Source of the DNA: Tyto alba
Lineage: Eukaryota; Chordata; Aves; Strigiformes; Tytonidae
Assembly (NCBI RefSeq): GCF_018691265.1
Contig: NW_024881279.1
Coordinates: 4,059,243 to 4,123,242, forward strand
Direction of reading: 5' to 3'
Length of the DNA: 64,000 bases
Shown: positions 13,201 to 24,791 of the stretch, piece after piece
Layout: each line of letters starts with the position of its first letter
Position numbering within the stretch: the stretch's first letter is position 1
Program-made: the position numbers and the translations under genes
The notes under the pieces: model-generated
What the model was told of the DNA's origin: nothing
The model's input: only the letters and a program-made list of their open reading frames with translations
The model's database searches: none

Positions 13201-15647
13201 TTGCTTAATTATTTTCTTTTCCTTTGCAATCTATACATGGTGTTCTTCAGCAGGGATCCATCTCTTTTCAGCTCACCCTAGCATACAGGTGTACTCCCGC
13301 TATGGAGAGCAGGTCACACCATCACCCTTCCAGCCTTAAAGTGCTCAGAACCTGAGGCAATGAATGTATCTTGGCAGAAGAACTGTTTATGTTTGACACT
13401 CATTATTTTAATGCAGAGCCGAAAGAAGTTTCCTTTCATTAAAATATGTAATTAGAGGTTCTTTTTAAACATTGATTAAAAAAAAAAAAAAAAAAAAAAA
13501 CAAACAAAAACAACTATCTTGTTTTAGATGAAGAGTTTCTGCTTCTTTGACTTGAATCAAAAAACATGTCTTTTGGCAATCTCCCACCACACTCATACAT
13601 CAGCTGTTAAAAACATCTTGAAAGGCACAAAATGAAATGAATCACATCTGGAGCCAATTTGGACATGTATTTGTTTTCCAAACAGTATTAAATTCAAATC
13701 AGTATCTTGAAATGATAACATAAGCACATTAGATCTGATAGAAATAACGAGAAATGGCCTTATTCATACCATGCTTACAGTCTATATATTCTTATCAAAA
13801 TATCAGTGACCATAACTCCTGAATAACTTAATGCAGCTAACAGATCACAAAATCAGACCTAAATTAAAATTAAATATAAAAGGCAAGTACTTCAGTGACT
13901 AGCTATCCAGCCTGCCAGACAGCAATGCCTATAAGAGGTACAGTACTTGATCGTCCACCCAAGTCATGCCTACTTGGACCAGACAGGAAACATACTGTAC
14001 TTCTGTAAAATCTATAGGTTATTGATTCCTCTTTAGTGCAATTATTCAGACACAGCAAACACACTAGTCTGTGAAATCTACCCAATGCATGCAGTTTGTA
14101 GAGCTGTGCTTGTTATCGTGGGCTAAGCCCTACTTGCACAATCCTCAGGCTTCACACGTAAAACAGTTGTTTATCTGATACCGAGGGCAGCACAGAGGCA
14201 ATGGCTCAACTGGCGATGCCTCTCAGCATTGCCATTCCCATCTCTGATGCCCAAGTAGGCAGGGACGTACACTGCTCCAAAACAACTCAACTCTCCTCCG
14301 CCGACCTCCTGCACAACAGGTTCATGTGCTGAGGAGGAGGATGCAACCGGTGCCATGACACAGTACTGGGACCCACTGTCATATTCATGCCCACACACAG
14401 AGCCACTGCTTTCCCCAGATCCAGCCCCGGGGCACCTTCAAGTCACCAGGATTTTCTCAGACAGCTGTGTTTGGTTTGAGGTGACCTAGATGCGATTTTT
14501 TGGGGTGGCAAAGGTACCACTCATCAGCTGAGCCAATCATGGTGGTTCAAGGGAAATGTGTGATGCTGTCAAATGCCCTTTCAAGGTGCTGGGGATGTGG
14601 GAAGCATAAAACAAGTCAAAGCACCTCCCAGTAAAAAAACCCTCTCTGTGGTGATGGTTTCTGACGACCTTCAGACCCAGCCTGGGTGTCAGCCACCTTA
14701 GAATCAAACCTTCTCTCTCACAATCCCCTTACCACACTGGGATGACTGAGAAGAAATTAGAGATTACTCAAATACATAATTTAATCTGCAGAAAACAGGA
14801 CAGATAAACCAACAGTACCCTCAAGAAGGGTAAAATTAAAGGTACGATAACAAGGTTTTTGGAAAGATGGCTGAGACTCTAGGAATAAACACAATGGAAG
14901 TAGCTAGTATCATCAGCTGCACTCTCTGAGTTGGCTGGACAGCTTCCTCAGTACTTTTTTCCCCTTACTCACAGATAAATCATTAAATTAACAAGAAAAA
15001 GACACAGCTCAATTAAATGTCTGTTCACATAAATCCAGGTAGTTAAGACTCATATGGATTCAGATGATCTGCGTGGACCAAGACAAACATTTTCCAGCAC
15101 AGTATCTGGAATAAAAGTTATAAAGAAAATCCTCCAGTCTCTCTGGTTAACACACTTCCAACAGGCTTCCTATACAGACCTTTTCCACCCATTTATTGCC
15201 AGGGGAGTTAGGCTTTCCCTGGTGCAACCAGCCACAATGAAAAGCTGGAGAATCCCCCTGACCTGGCCCAGCATCTGCCCACCTCTGTCGGTAGCACGTT
15301 CCCACTAAAGCAGATGGTTTTACAGATGCTGGAAATGGCAGAAAGGTTTTACTGAAACAAAGCAAGATCAGGAGGATATAGTCCACATTAAAAAAAAAAA
15401 AAAAATCTTCAGAAAGTCTGATATTCTTCCACCATTATTTCAAAATCAAGAGTATCCCTTTTATCTGGACAATGAATAAGGAGCTATATAGTAATTTACA
15501 GCTGCTCTTTCTGACCTCTGAAACAAATCAGCCATTAGAGAAAATCGGATGCTGTTTTCCAGGGCACTCACTGGCAGGTGAAGCACAGAAAGCAAGATTC
15601 TGTTAGAGGGTAAGTACAGAGTACCCAGCACCTGGCAAGCTTTGAAA
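10292..15647. other. Plain intron with a poly-A run
   Basis: The only clear features are the run of 23 A at 13478-13500 and a run of 16 A at 15390-15405. No exon or recognised transposon was seen. Confidence 0.55.
13478..13500 (+). repeat. Poly-A run, 23 bases, with A/C tail
   Basis: An uninterrupted A run followed by a short CAAACAAAAACAAC segment. It may be the tail of a decayed retroposon, but the sequence before it is not recognisable as one. Confidence 0.85.
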
Positions 15648-15787
15648 CGACCCTGTCTCGCTGCGAGGAGGCTGCTGGCAGAGGCAGCAACCACCGGCCA
15701 GGCAGGAGGAGCACGAGGAGGGACCAAGGCAGACGGTGTCGCGCACATCTCTGCGCCCAAAGCACCCTCGGAGAAACATGTGCCGCG
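15648..15787. promoter_or_regulatory. Small CpG cluster
   Basis: Twelve CpG dinucleotides occur in 140 GC-rich bases, ending in a CCGCGC word, while flanking DNA is A/T-rich and nearly CpG-free. It is too small for a standard island but may mark an unmethylated regulatory element. The overlapping open frames on both strands have no family resemblance. Confidence 0.35.
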
Positions 15788-15961
15788 CAGTTCTCAGAGA
15801 ACCTGGCATCTGTTTCTTTCCTGTCCAGAAAAAGTATTAGAAATACAGAATCTAAATATATATATATTTTTTTTTCCTATTTCCATTTTCCAAATAAATA
15901 ACTAAAATATGATGAAAGGAATGTTTCTCTGGGGCCCACACTTTTCAAATATGAATCAAGC

Positions 15962-16024
15962 AGATGATATCTTCCTTATGGCCAGATGACCTCCTCATCA
16001 AAAAAATCCAAAGATGATATCTTC
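15962..16024 (+). repeat. 13-bp direct repeat, 50 bp apart
   Basis: The word AGATGATATCTTC occurs at 15962-15974 and again at 16012-16024. GATATC at its centre is self-complementary. No other structure was seen nearby. Confidence 0.6.
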
Positions 16025-16976
16025 ATTTTCAGAGAAGACAGAACAACATCCTTAATGCCATGAAACACCAGGTATTAAAACTGGGCTGAAGGGACTGAAA
16101 TAGATGCTATTTCTAATGCCTATTCATTCTATAGAATAAATTAAAAATATCACTTTCATCCCTCCCTCTCCACGTTTTGGGAGCAGTATCTTCACACCCT
16201 GGTTCTTGCTCCTCTTTTGCCATTTTCCCATGATCTTGAGGGTGTTGGTAGCATCAAAAACATCACGAGGGCAAGTTTTTGAAACCCAGCCTGGCTGCTG
16301 GTGAGCACTGGAGAAAAGTGGCTGAGTTCTTCAGCCCTGTAGAAATAACTGGGGTGCCTATGGCTGGGGAGCAAACATCGGCTCTGGGATTGGGAGCAGG
16401 ACTTTGACTCCTGGCAGTGCTTGTTGTGGTAGGTAATAAATGTAGATAAACATAATGCACTAAAAAATAGCAAAACAACTAAATGACAGGGGAAATTGTG
16501 TAGCTGGAAGAGAGGCCATATGCAATTACCCACATTAATAACTACTGACAATCTTTCCCAGGGCATTTCAGCAGTGAAACTAAGTTTTCTATGCTTCAGA
16601 AGCAGCCACAAACTCTTCTTTTGGCAACATAATTAACTGGAGAATGAATAATATTATCAAACAGTAAAAGACAAGGGTCTACCTTCCTGCTTGAAAACGA
16701 TGCCTTGTTCCAGCGCCACAATATATGTTCCTTGGGTGACAGGAGCTAAAGGTGGCAGCATGTCAGTGCTGGGTGGCCAAGCAGCCCTCTTGCTACCTAC
16801 AGTAAGTTTTATATGTACAAATGTGGAAGCATGTTCAACATACGGCCAGCTAATACAGTGGGAGAGAAAAGACATGTATATAGTGAGGTCAAACACAGCT
16901 TTCCATTTGACTTCTGATGGCAAGAACATCCCAGCACTTCGGCAGCCTCCCCTGAATGACCCCCCCGGTGCCCCAA

Positions 16977-16991
16977 GGTGCCCCCTGGGCC
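16977..16991 (-). promoter_or_regulatory. CTCF-like core motif
   Basis: The minus strand reads GGCCCAGGGGGCACC. Twelve of 15 positions match the vertebrate CTCF consensus; the three mismatches are at the 5' end and the AGGGGGC core is intact. On motif evidence alone, such sites are often false positives. Confidence 0.3.
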
Positions 16992-17365
16992 AAGAGCTTC
17001 ACCTCCACAGCACTCGGAGACGTGCCCTTGTCGCAAGCTGACAAAGCTCCATGCTCCCAGTGAGGATTGAGGTCTTAAGAGTACAAAAAAATTACATAGC
17101 AGCTGGACAAAAGATGGTGCTAAAATGAGCAATAAAATGCAGAAGGGAAACCTGAAAGACATCCTCTAAAATCTTAATTAATAAGAAAATCTTAAGGGCT
17201 GAGAGACACCATAAATCCAAGCTGTATAGATCTCTGATTAAGGTTTGCTGCATCGTATCCTGCAGAAGAATGGAAATGGTTATAGTCTGTGAATACGCTC
17301 AAAAGATGATAACACGGTTTTGCTTTCAAAGATAAAGCAGAAAATAATTCAATTTAACAATCAAA

Positions 17366-17412
17366 CGGGAGGTGGGGACCCACGCTGGGGGTGCCGCGGG
17401 GGACGGAGGCGC
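17366..17412. promoter_or_regulatory. Short dense CpG cluster
   Basis: Six CpG dinucleotides occur within 47 bases, including CCGCGG and GGCGCC, in a G-rich stretch surrounded by A/T-rich DNA. The function is unknown; it may be a chance GC patch. Confidence 0.3.
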
Positions 17413-19755
17413 CTTGCTTGGGCACTGATCTCTTGGAAAAGAGATAAAATAAAATAATAAAAAAAGGACCCAGTCCTCCTATGCCTTAAAAAATGAGAAG
17501 AAAACATCCATATTTCTCCAGCTATTGCTGCTGACATGCCAAATCTCCTCTACAAGATACACCCATCAGATCCAGACTAAAATTATACCAAGATGAGAGG
17601 GAATAAGCAGCAAAACATCCATAGGTCAGCAGCAGGAGGGCCTGGACTTGGCCTCCATCCATGCTTCAGACTCCTCCTGCCCCAACATCCATCACTCCTT
17701 GCTGTCCACAGGGCTGGAAAACCAAATCTAACCCAACCAAGCAGCTGTGCAGCAGCAGCCACAGCAGAAACTGGATCTGGGGACAGCAAGTCCCAAACGC
17801 TGTCCTTCCCTTGGGACTTTCAAGAGAAACAAAGCCCCTCCATCCCTCTACTTCCAAGCCCTGACATGACAGTGGGGTGGCTCCTCCTGTGCAATTGCAC
17901 AAACAAGAAGCTGTTCCCAGACCACTCGGACTTATTGAACTAATCCCAAGTATTTTCATACATAATGGCTCCCTCTTGTGTCGATTCTCCAGTGTCTCTC
18001 ACTAAATTCAGTTTCAGCCCTGGCCTCCGGTGGAGAACCACAACGGGTTCTCAAATTTCAATAAACCAGTTGCCTGGGTTTCTGTGCTTCTGCTATTAAA
18101 TTTGGTTGAAATTAGTCAGCAAGTTCAACACACATTAGAGAGAACAGGTAACTAGCAGAGAGCACATTATATCGGTGTCCAGTTATTGCAAACCAGCTTT
18201 AAATGGTCCATAATATTAGGAAGACATTGAGGACTACCCTACATCTGGCTGTTGAGAAACTCCATCCCAAGGTTACACAGCTCTGAGCCCCACCTAAGGG
18301 CACAAAGCAGAGCATAAGTTATTAACAGACTATTGCTTCCAAGCTGTTGTTTGCGCCAGTATCTCCCCTGGCAAACCAGCAAGATGAAAAGCCCACAAGG
18401 ATATGCTTAATGGTTTCCATATCAGCGTGAACATTACCCCGTATCTGCAAAGGAGCTAGCTATTGCTTTGTTCTTCACTTAATCCAGAGATATCATCAAT
18501 AGCTTCACGTATTCGTGGCACCAGAAAACATTGGAAGGTCGGCCAGGGCTAACACCGAGCTTCTTCCATTGATTATCTATTCATAGAATTGGAAAGAGAA
18601 AGTCACATGGACAGAAAAGAAAAAGCACTTCTCTGCTTTTGATTAGAAAGATAATATTTTCAAAATGGCTACAAAACCGAACAGCAAGAGCAGACCTTAC
18701 CTGATCAAAGAAAGAAAAGAAATGCTACTGTGGCCATTAGTTCTATGTTTCCGATCTCATTTTATTCTCAAGAGCCTGTGGTTTCTCCAGGGATTACAGA
18801 GGCAGGCTTTAGGCTTGCACAACTCAGATAATCTGGAGAGATCTTTCTCAAAAATAAATCTGACCCAAGTGTTTTCCAGAGCTTCACATCCAGTGAAAGC
18901 ACCTTCAGTTTGGCACCATGTGAAGCACCGGCAAAGCTGCCGTCTCCCCTCCTCCCAAAACACGCTGCTGCCAAAGTTCAGGATGCTGCTGGCAAAGCTG
19001 AGTTAAAACTGGGTTTCCTGAAAGATGCATCATATGCCTCTATTTTTACCCAACTTTAGCACTTGCATTCAATGAACTGAAGCACCCGATCTCTTCAATA
19101 AACCTAGTTTTGTGCAAAATGAGTGGTATTTACTTCATCGGTATTTTCCCTTTTTCTGAATGCTAATTTTTGTTTGTTTAAAAATGTAAGAAAGCTCTAA
19201 GGCAGAGCACAGCTAGAGACAAGGAGTCATTCAGAGCATACTTTGAATTTTCAATGAAGTGTTTTAATTAACCCATGGATAGTAATTTTCTTCAAAGTTT
19301 TGTTTTGGTTTGGTTTAGTTTTAAATACAATGATAGCTTTTTATGAGGAAGGTTGCTATTTAAAAAATAAAAATATTGACTTCTGACATATGCATGAATT
19401 CCACTGAATAAAAATATGTCCAAATTAAAAAAAAAAATGTAGTCAAATTCTCAAGCTATCACAAAACATTTTCCAAGGTCAAAGAAACTTCAAGTCCTCT
19501 AAAACAAAAACCCTTTTGAAACTTTACTTTGGTTTGCAAACAAAGGTGACATACTGAAACCATCCCTATTCACACTATAGGTAAAAGCCTGCAAAGTTCT
19601 ACAATCAATACAATGTTATATTTTACTCTTAAGAGATATTTAAAAACACCTCGGGTTATTTTACTGTTCAGATTCACCGAACAAACCGTAACAATCCAAC
19701 CTTCCCCATGTTAAAAAGTACCAAAATAGGTATTGACAGTTTGGATGGTGATTGC

Positions 19756-19774
19756 AAAAAAAAAAAAAAAAAAA
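19756..19774 (+). repeat. Poly-A run, 19 bases
   Basis: An uninterrupted A run followed by CCC. There is no recognisable retroposon body before it. Confidence 0.8.
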
Positions 19775-22627
19775 CCCACAGAAGAGACAAATGATGTAGA
19801 TCATACCGCATATAAAAGCCTGTATGTCTGCTGCCAGCACACTCGTGTATGCTATAGGTGCCTCGATGCCAGCTGGGCATCGTATATACCCCGGCAGCGC
19901 AGGTAAGACACCTCCCTGCCTGATCAATTCACAATCCATACACTGCAGCACTCCAAGGCAGCTTTCTAATTCTTTCACTTTTGGGTTATTATACTTCCAA
20001 GGCAAATGACAAAACTCTGAAGTAAAACAGCCTGCACGCACTGCCCGCAAATATAAATGCATTTAACTTAAGAGGTAGTCAGTATTGATCCTGCAAACGA
20101 CTGCCCCTCTGACATTAGCGGGAGCTCTGTGCGCCCGTCTCGCAGGGACCAGAGCATCACCGCTGCCCTTTTCATTTGGATAGGCCTTTATTCAATTAGA
20201 CCTAAGAGCCAGGGAACAACCTTTTTCATTTTGTAATATGCTGAAAACAGCGTATTTGCACTGACACAGGTTTTGAACGTTTCCCCAAGCAGAGCAGCCG
20301 GTAGGGATTACGTGCTAATTGCAGTCGCTCTCCTAGACGTGCCGCAAGACAAATCTTTGTTACTAAAGGGTTTATTTTTGTTGACAGTCTTGAGAGGGCT
20401 CATTAGAAGTGATCACCAGGTGTCACCAATTCTTCATAAAATACAACAGAATGAACATTTTTCCCAGGAAAAAACAACCTACAACCATCAAAGTGTAACA
20501 AGAGCCATAAATATAGCACTCCAAAGTATTTCTAGCTGCAGTACAGCTTCCCTTTTTCTATTATATTTCTAAAACAACACCTATTGAAATAGGAATGAGG
20601 CATTCTAATAATGTCAGCACTAATGACAAGCTCTCATTAACAGACACGGTGCTTCACCCCAGCATCCAAGAAGAAGATCAACAGCAGAACACGCTGCTGG
20701 CTTTCAGCTCAAGCCCCATCCATGGAAAGAACATGACACTGCAACCCAGCAAAGCAGGACAGCCGGGACCAGGCGACACATCTTCATCTCTCTTTAAAGA
20801 AAAGATGTAACAGTAGGGTCAAAAAGAAGATGGAAAATAAGTTTGTTACACGGACCTGTGTGTTTTACCAGGGGAATTCCCCAAGACAAAGCTATGTCAC
20901 GCTGGTGCAAATTAAAGACTAACTGCCCTGCAAACACCCATATGTGGGCTCAGCTTCACAGACCCCGTGAAATCCCAGTAGCTCTCATACTGGGCAGTTA
21001 AGCTGAAGACTGGGAGGTGTTTTCTATTGCTAACTCTCCCCTGGAAATCCAAGTGAGGAGGCTTCCTAAGGTAAATGATACACTTTAGCTGCCATATCGC
21101 TCTCCCCATTTTCATATCTGAAGTCAAATTTGGTCACTTTGTTTTCATTATTAGCATGGAGAAGCATCTGAGTGACTGCCATCCAAAATATATTAGGACA
21201 TGTGTCACTCATCCTTCACACACAGTGACGCCATGGGTATGCAGTCTGGCACTCGGAGCATTTCATCTATTTTTACCTCTGGGTTGCTTCGAATGAAAAA
21301 TTCTCTCTGCACAAACTGTGCATTGTTACTTGCAGATCTGTCAGTTATATTTATTTCACAGGCAGTTTAAGACATGACGTGAACTGAGTTGCTGGTAAGA
21401 TTTTACTACAAGCTATCAAAGCCTTAAGCAGACACCATCTATAACGATTCACTTTCATCCTCACACCCACTGACTCGCGATCCCAGTGCCAACAACGAGC
21501 ACAGCAAACACTTCGAAATCCCCTCCACTGTCTGCAGAGTTGTTGTTCGGGCATGGAGAGAAACCCAAACTCATCGAGAGACATATTCAACTCCTGACGG
21601 TCAATGGGCAAACTCAGAATTGAGCCGCTGCTTCTGCTACACCGTGGGACCGCAGAGGAGACACCCAGACCCCAAATCCTGCCCTTCCTCCACGTGGCAA
21701 CCCGCTCCTTGGGCTTACCTAGGCTTGGCCATTGGAAAGGCAAGAGATATGTAAGAGTGAGCTGAGAATGTCCACAAGAATTTAGGAATAGCTACTAGGA
21801 CCCATCGGTGTATCTGAAAGCCAGCAGCTCCCTGGACCACCCATCTCCTTCCACTAAGCTCCCTCTGGGATGACTTAACTCCTGTCAAATAATTCCATTT
21901 TAACAGAGGCTGATTTGGGATAAGCCTACATAATCAATTGGCAAAGCTTCGTTGCTATATTGAGGCTTACAGAGATATGAGGAATTATTACCACTCTCTC
22001 TGAGCACACCGTGCATATGTTATTGATTTCTGGAGCAAAAAAAATGATGCCTCAGCTGCTTTATTTTTTCAGGACATAGGCAACTCGGAGTGCAAAACAG
22101 GGGGGCTCCTCCGTGAGCACCTACCCTGCCACATGTGCAGCCTCAGCCCACAGCCCTAGCTTGTTTTGCTACAGCTTCACTGCAAACCTCTGCGGCTGTA
22201 GTCCTACTCCAAACACAAGGAAAGTGCTCAGCAAATATGTTTTAGCTTAGGCTACGACCCCTGGGCAACATTTTATGGTAGCAACAAGTCCTCAGAAGAA
22301 TGAGGAAAAACTGCTTTCAGCTGTGGGATATGAGCAATTAGGCCAGAATCCATTAAAATGACAAGGCATTAGAAAGAGTGCATGATCCTGTAAAGTTACT
22401 TTGTATTAAGAATACATTTGGCTATTTCTACATGTGAATCACTTCTGAAGATAAAGATTTATCTATTTAATATTAAGGGATTGCTGCAGATAGTGTTTAA
22501 AAGCAGCTACTTAAAAATGTAAATTTGACTGCAAGATATGAGCACACGTTTTACACAAATATACATATTTGCATTTCATTCTCTAAGTGATATTTACATT
22601 CAGTTTTTCATGTATTTATTGCAGTGC

Positions 22628-22650
22628 AATTGTTGAAAGACTCAACAATT
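22628..22650. repeat. 9-bp perfect inverted repeat, 5-base loop
   Basis: AATTGTTGA at 22628-22636 pairs with its exact complement at 22642-22650. It sits in a 250-base A/T-rich stretch with homeodomain-like words (TAATCC, TTAATA, AATTAAG). Whether the stretch is conserved cannot be judged from one sequence. Confidence 0.6.
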
Positions 22651-24746
22651 AAGGCTTAATCCAGCTGTAATAAAACGCAAAAGCAAAAAATTAAATCCCA
22701 ACTTCAGCAAAAGTTGTACGGGGAAGCCCAAATCCAATGAAAAAACCTACATCATTACAGTACATAAAAACCTATTTATTCATATTGCCTCACTACCCTC
22801 TTACTCTGTGGTGTCTTTAAAGCACATGCTCAAAACCAGCATCTGAGATTCCTACAAGGGCTATAACAAATAAAATTTTGGGTGCAATCAGTTTGTATGC
22901 GCAACAAATGATAGGCGTAGAAAAAAAACATACTCCTCCTGAGCAAGTATTAAAGCCCATCTTCTATAACATCCTACTCTCATCCTGCGTGTCTCCTCCC
23001 CTAACAGCAACTGGCTATGGGAATGGTTATGGTATGGATTGGGCAAACACCCTCAGGCTTATCCAGCCCAGATGCTTCTCCTCAGTAGATGGGATTGCCC
23101 ATAAAACTGAGATTAAAAAGACAAACGTGGCTGGAAGCAACGCAGCAGCAAAATCCCCTTCAGTATTTTGAAGCCTTGAGTCTAACACTATCGCCAACAC
23201 CAGATTCACCCTCCCTGCAGCTCCTGCAAAAGACCCAGGTCTGCACCAGCTTCCTCCCTCCCCGAACGCCCACCTTTTGCAAGACAGGGGCAGACTTTGA
23301 TGTCTGAGCTCGACAGCCAGTGCTCGCGACTGCCCAGCACCCCACAGACCCCCTCTGGGTTTTCCTCCGCCCGCCTCTCCCACGCAGCCCTGCTCAGCTG
23401 CTTTCATCAGCACTCAAACATCTTCTGTTGCTTGCTGAGCACTGACAAATTTTGCTGTGGCGAGCCTGGCAAGGAGCTTTGCTTCCCGCTGAGAAGTCTT
23501 CAACTCTTCCTCACACCGCAGACTGGATTTCCTGTTGCTCAAGATTCAGCACAGCTCCATTGTTAAGCTTCTCCAGGAAAAAATGCAGCGTCTTGAGTTA
23601 AAAAAAAGACGGGGGAAAAAAAAAAAAAGGAGGGGGGAAACTTTTTCTTAAAGTTCCAGGAAGCATCCTGCTGGTTGCACACCATCCTCTCTAACCAGAA
23701 GTTATATCAGACAGTCTCAGCTTCTCCACTTCAGCTTCTCAGGGCTTTGCGATACAAACTCACCTGAATTCACTGCGACTTCACAAGCACCTTCCCCTTC
23801 TCAGAGCTACATGCACAAATAGATACAACGAGGTACTCATGATGCCCTTCCTCTCTGTGTGCCCTGATCACAAGAAAAATTATATCCTTCTTGCACTAAT
23901 GAGGAATAACTCAAGGCCACGTTAATTAAGCAGTGCGGGACTATTTCTTTTTGGGTGACAGCTTTACCAGCAAAAGCTGGGACAAAGCAGAAATGATGCT
24001 TCATATTGGCTCCTCTTCCTTCTCCACTCCAAGTGCATTGGATGTGTCTTCTGGTAGATGAAGTGATTTCTATAAATTATTTCTGAAAATCGTCAGGATG
24101 TACAAGTAATCCCTGAAGGGCCCAAAGTGACCTGAGACACTTGTACATGGTCTGTGGGGGCTCTGCCCAAACCACGTGTGGGTTTGATTCAACTGGAAGT
24201 TTTCTCTCTCGATAAGTAGGTGCATATAACACATTGCGCTACATGGCATTACTTTGCACGCATTCTCTATATTACCATGATTTTCTACCTGGAAATTTTT
24301 TTACAAAGTAGGTGCAACTTTGTACTTTTAAAAGCTGTCCCCAACAGACGGCAAAAATTTGGGAAAATTGCCAGTATTTTCTTTTCAAAAGCTGGCTACT
24401 AAAGCTTCAGAAGATGGCTATTAGCATCTTCGTTTGCAACTGTCGCATAAGGAAATTACACAAAAGATACATAAACGTGGTTATTCAAGCATGCAAGCTT
24501 TCTCACTCAAGGAGGAAAAAGCACTTGCTTTTTATAACAATAAACAGGACACATTTTGCGCAGCAAAATTTACAGGGTTGGTTTGCAGTGCTCACCTGCA
24601 GCTTTTAGAAGTATTTTAATTGGCGTAACAGGGGATTGTGCCTCCTTCTCCTCCCACTCCCCAAAGTTAAGGAAATTTCCATTTCTGCCCCAAGAGCAGC
24701 AATAATGCCAAAGGTGCCTTGAAGCCCTCGCTGGACTGGGAATACT

Positions 24747-24791
24747 CCAAAGCACGGGATGCTGATTCCCCACCAAAGCACAGGATGCTGA
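24747..24791 (+). repeat. Imperfect 19-bp tandem-like direct repeat
   Basis: The unit CCAAAGCACGGGATGCTGA at 24747-24765 recurs at 24773-24791 with one mismatch, G to A, that removes a CpG. A small local duplication is the simplest explanation. Confidence 0.65.

Noticed and set aside
18571..18620. TCATAGAATT word suggesting another CR1 end
   Set aside because: Nothing after it follows the CR1 tail order.
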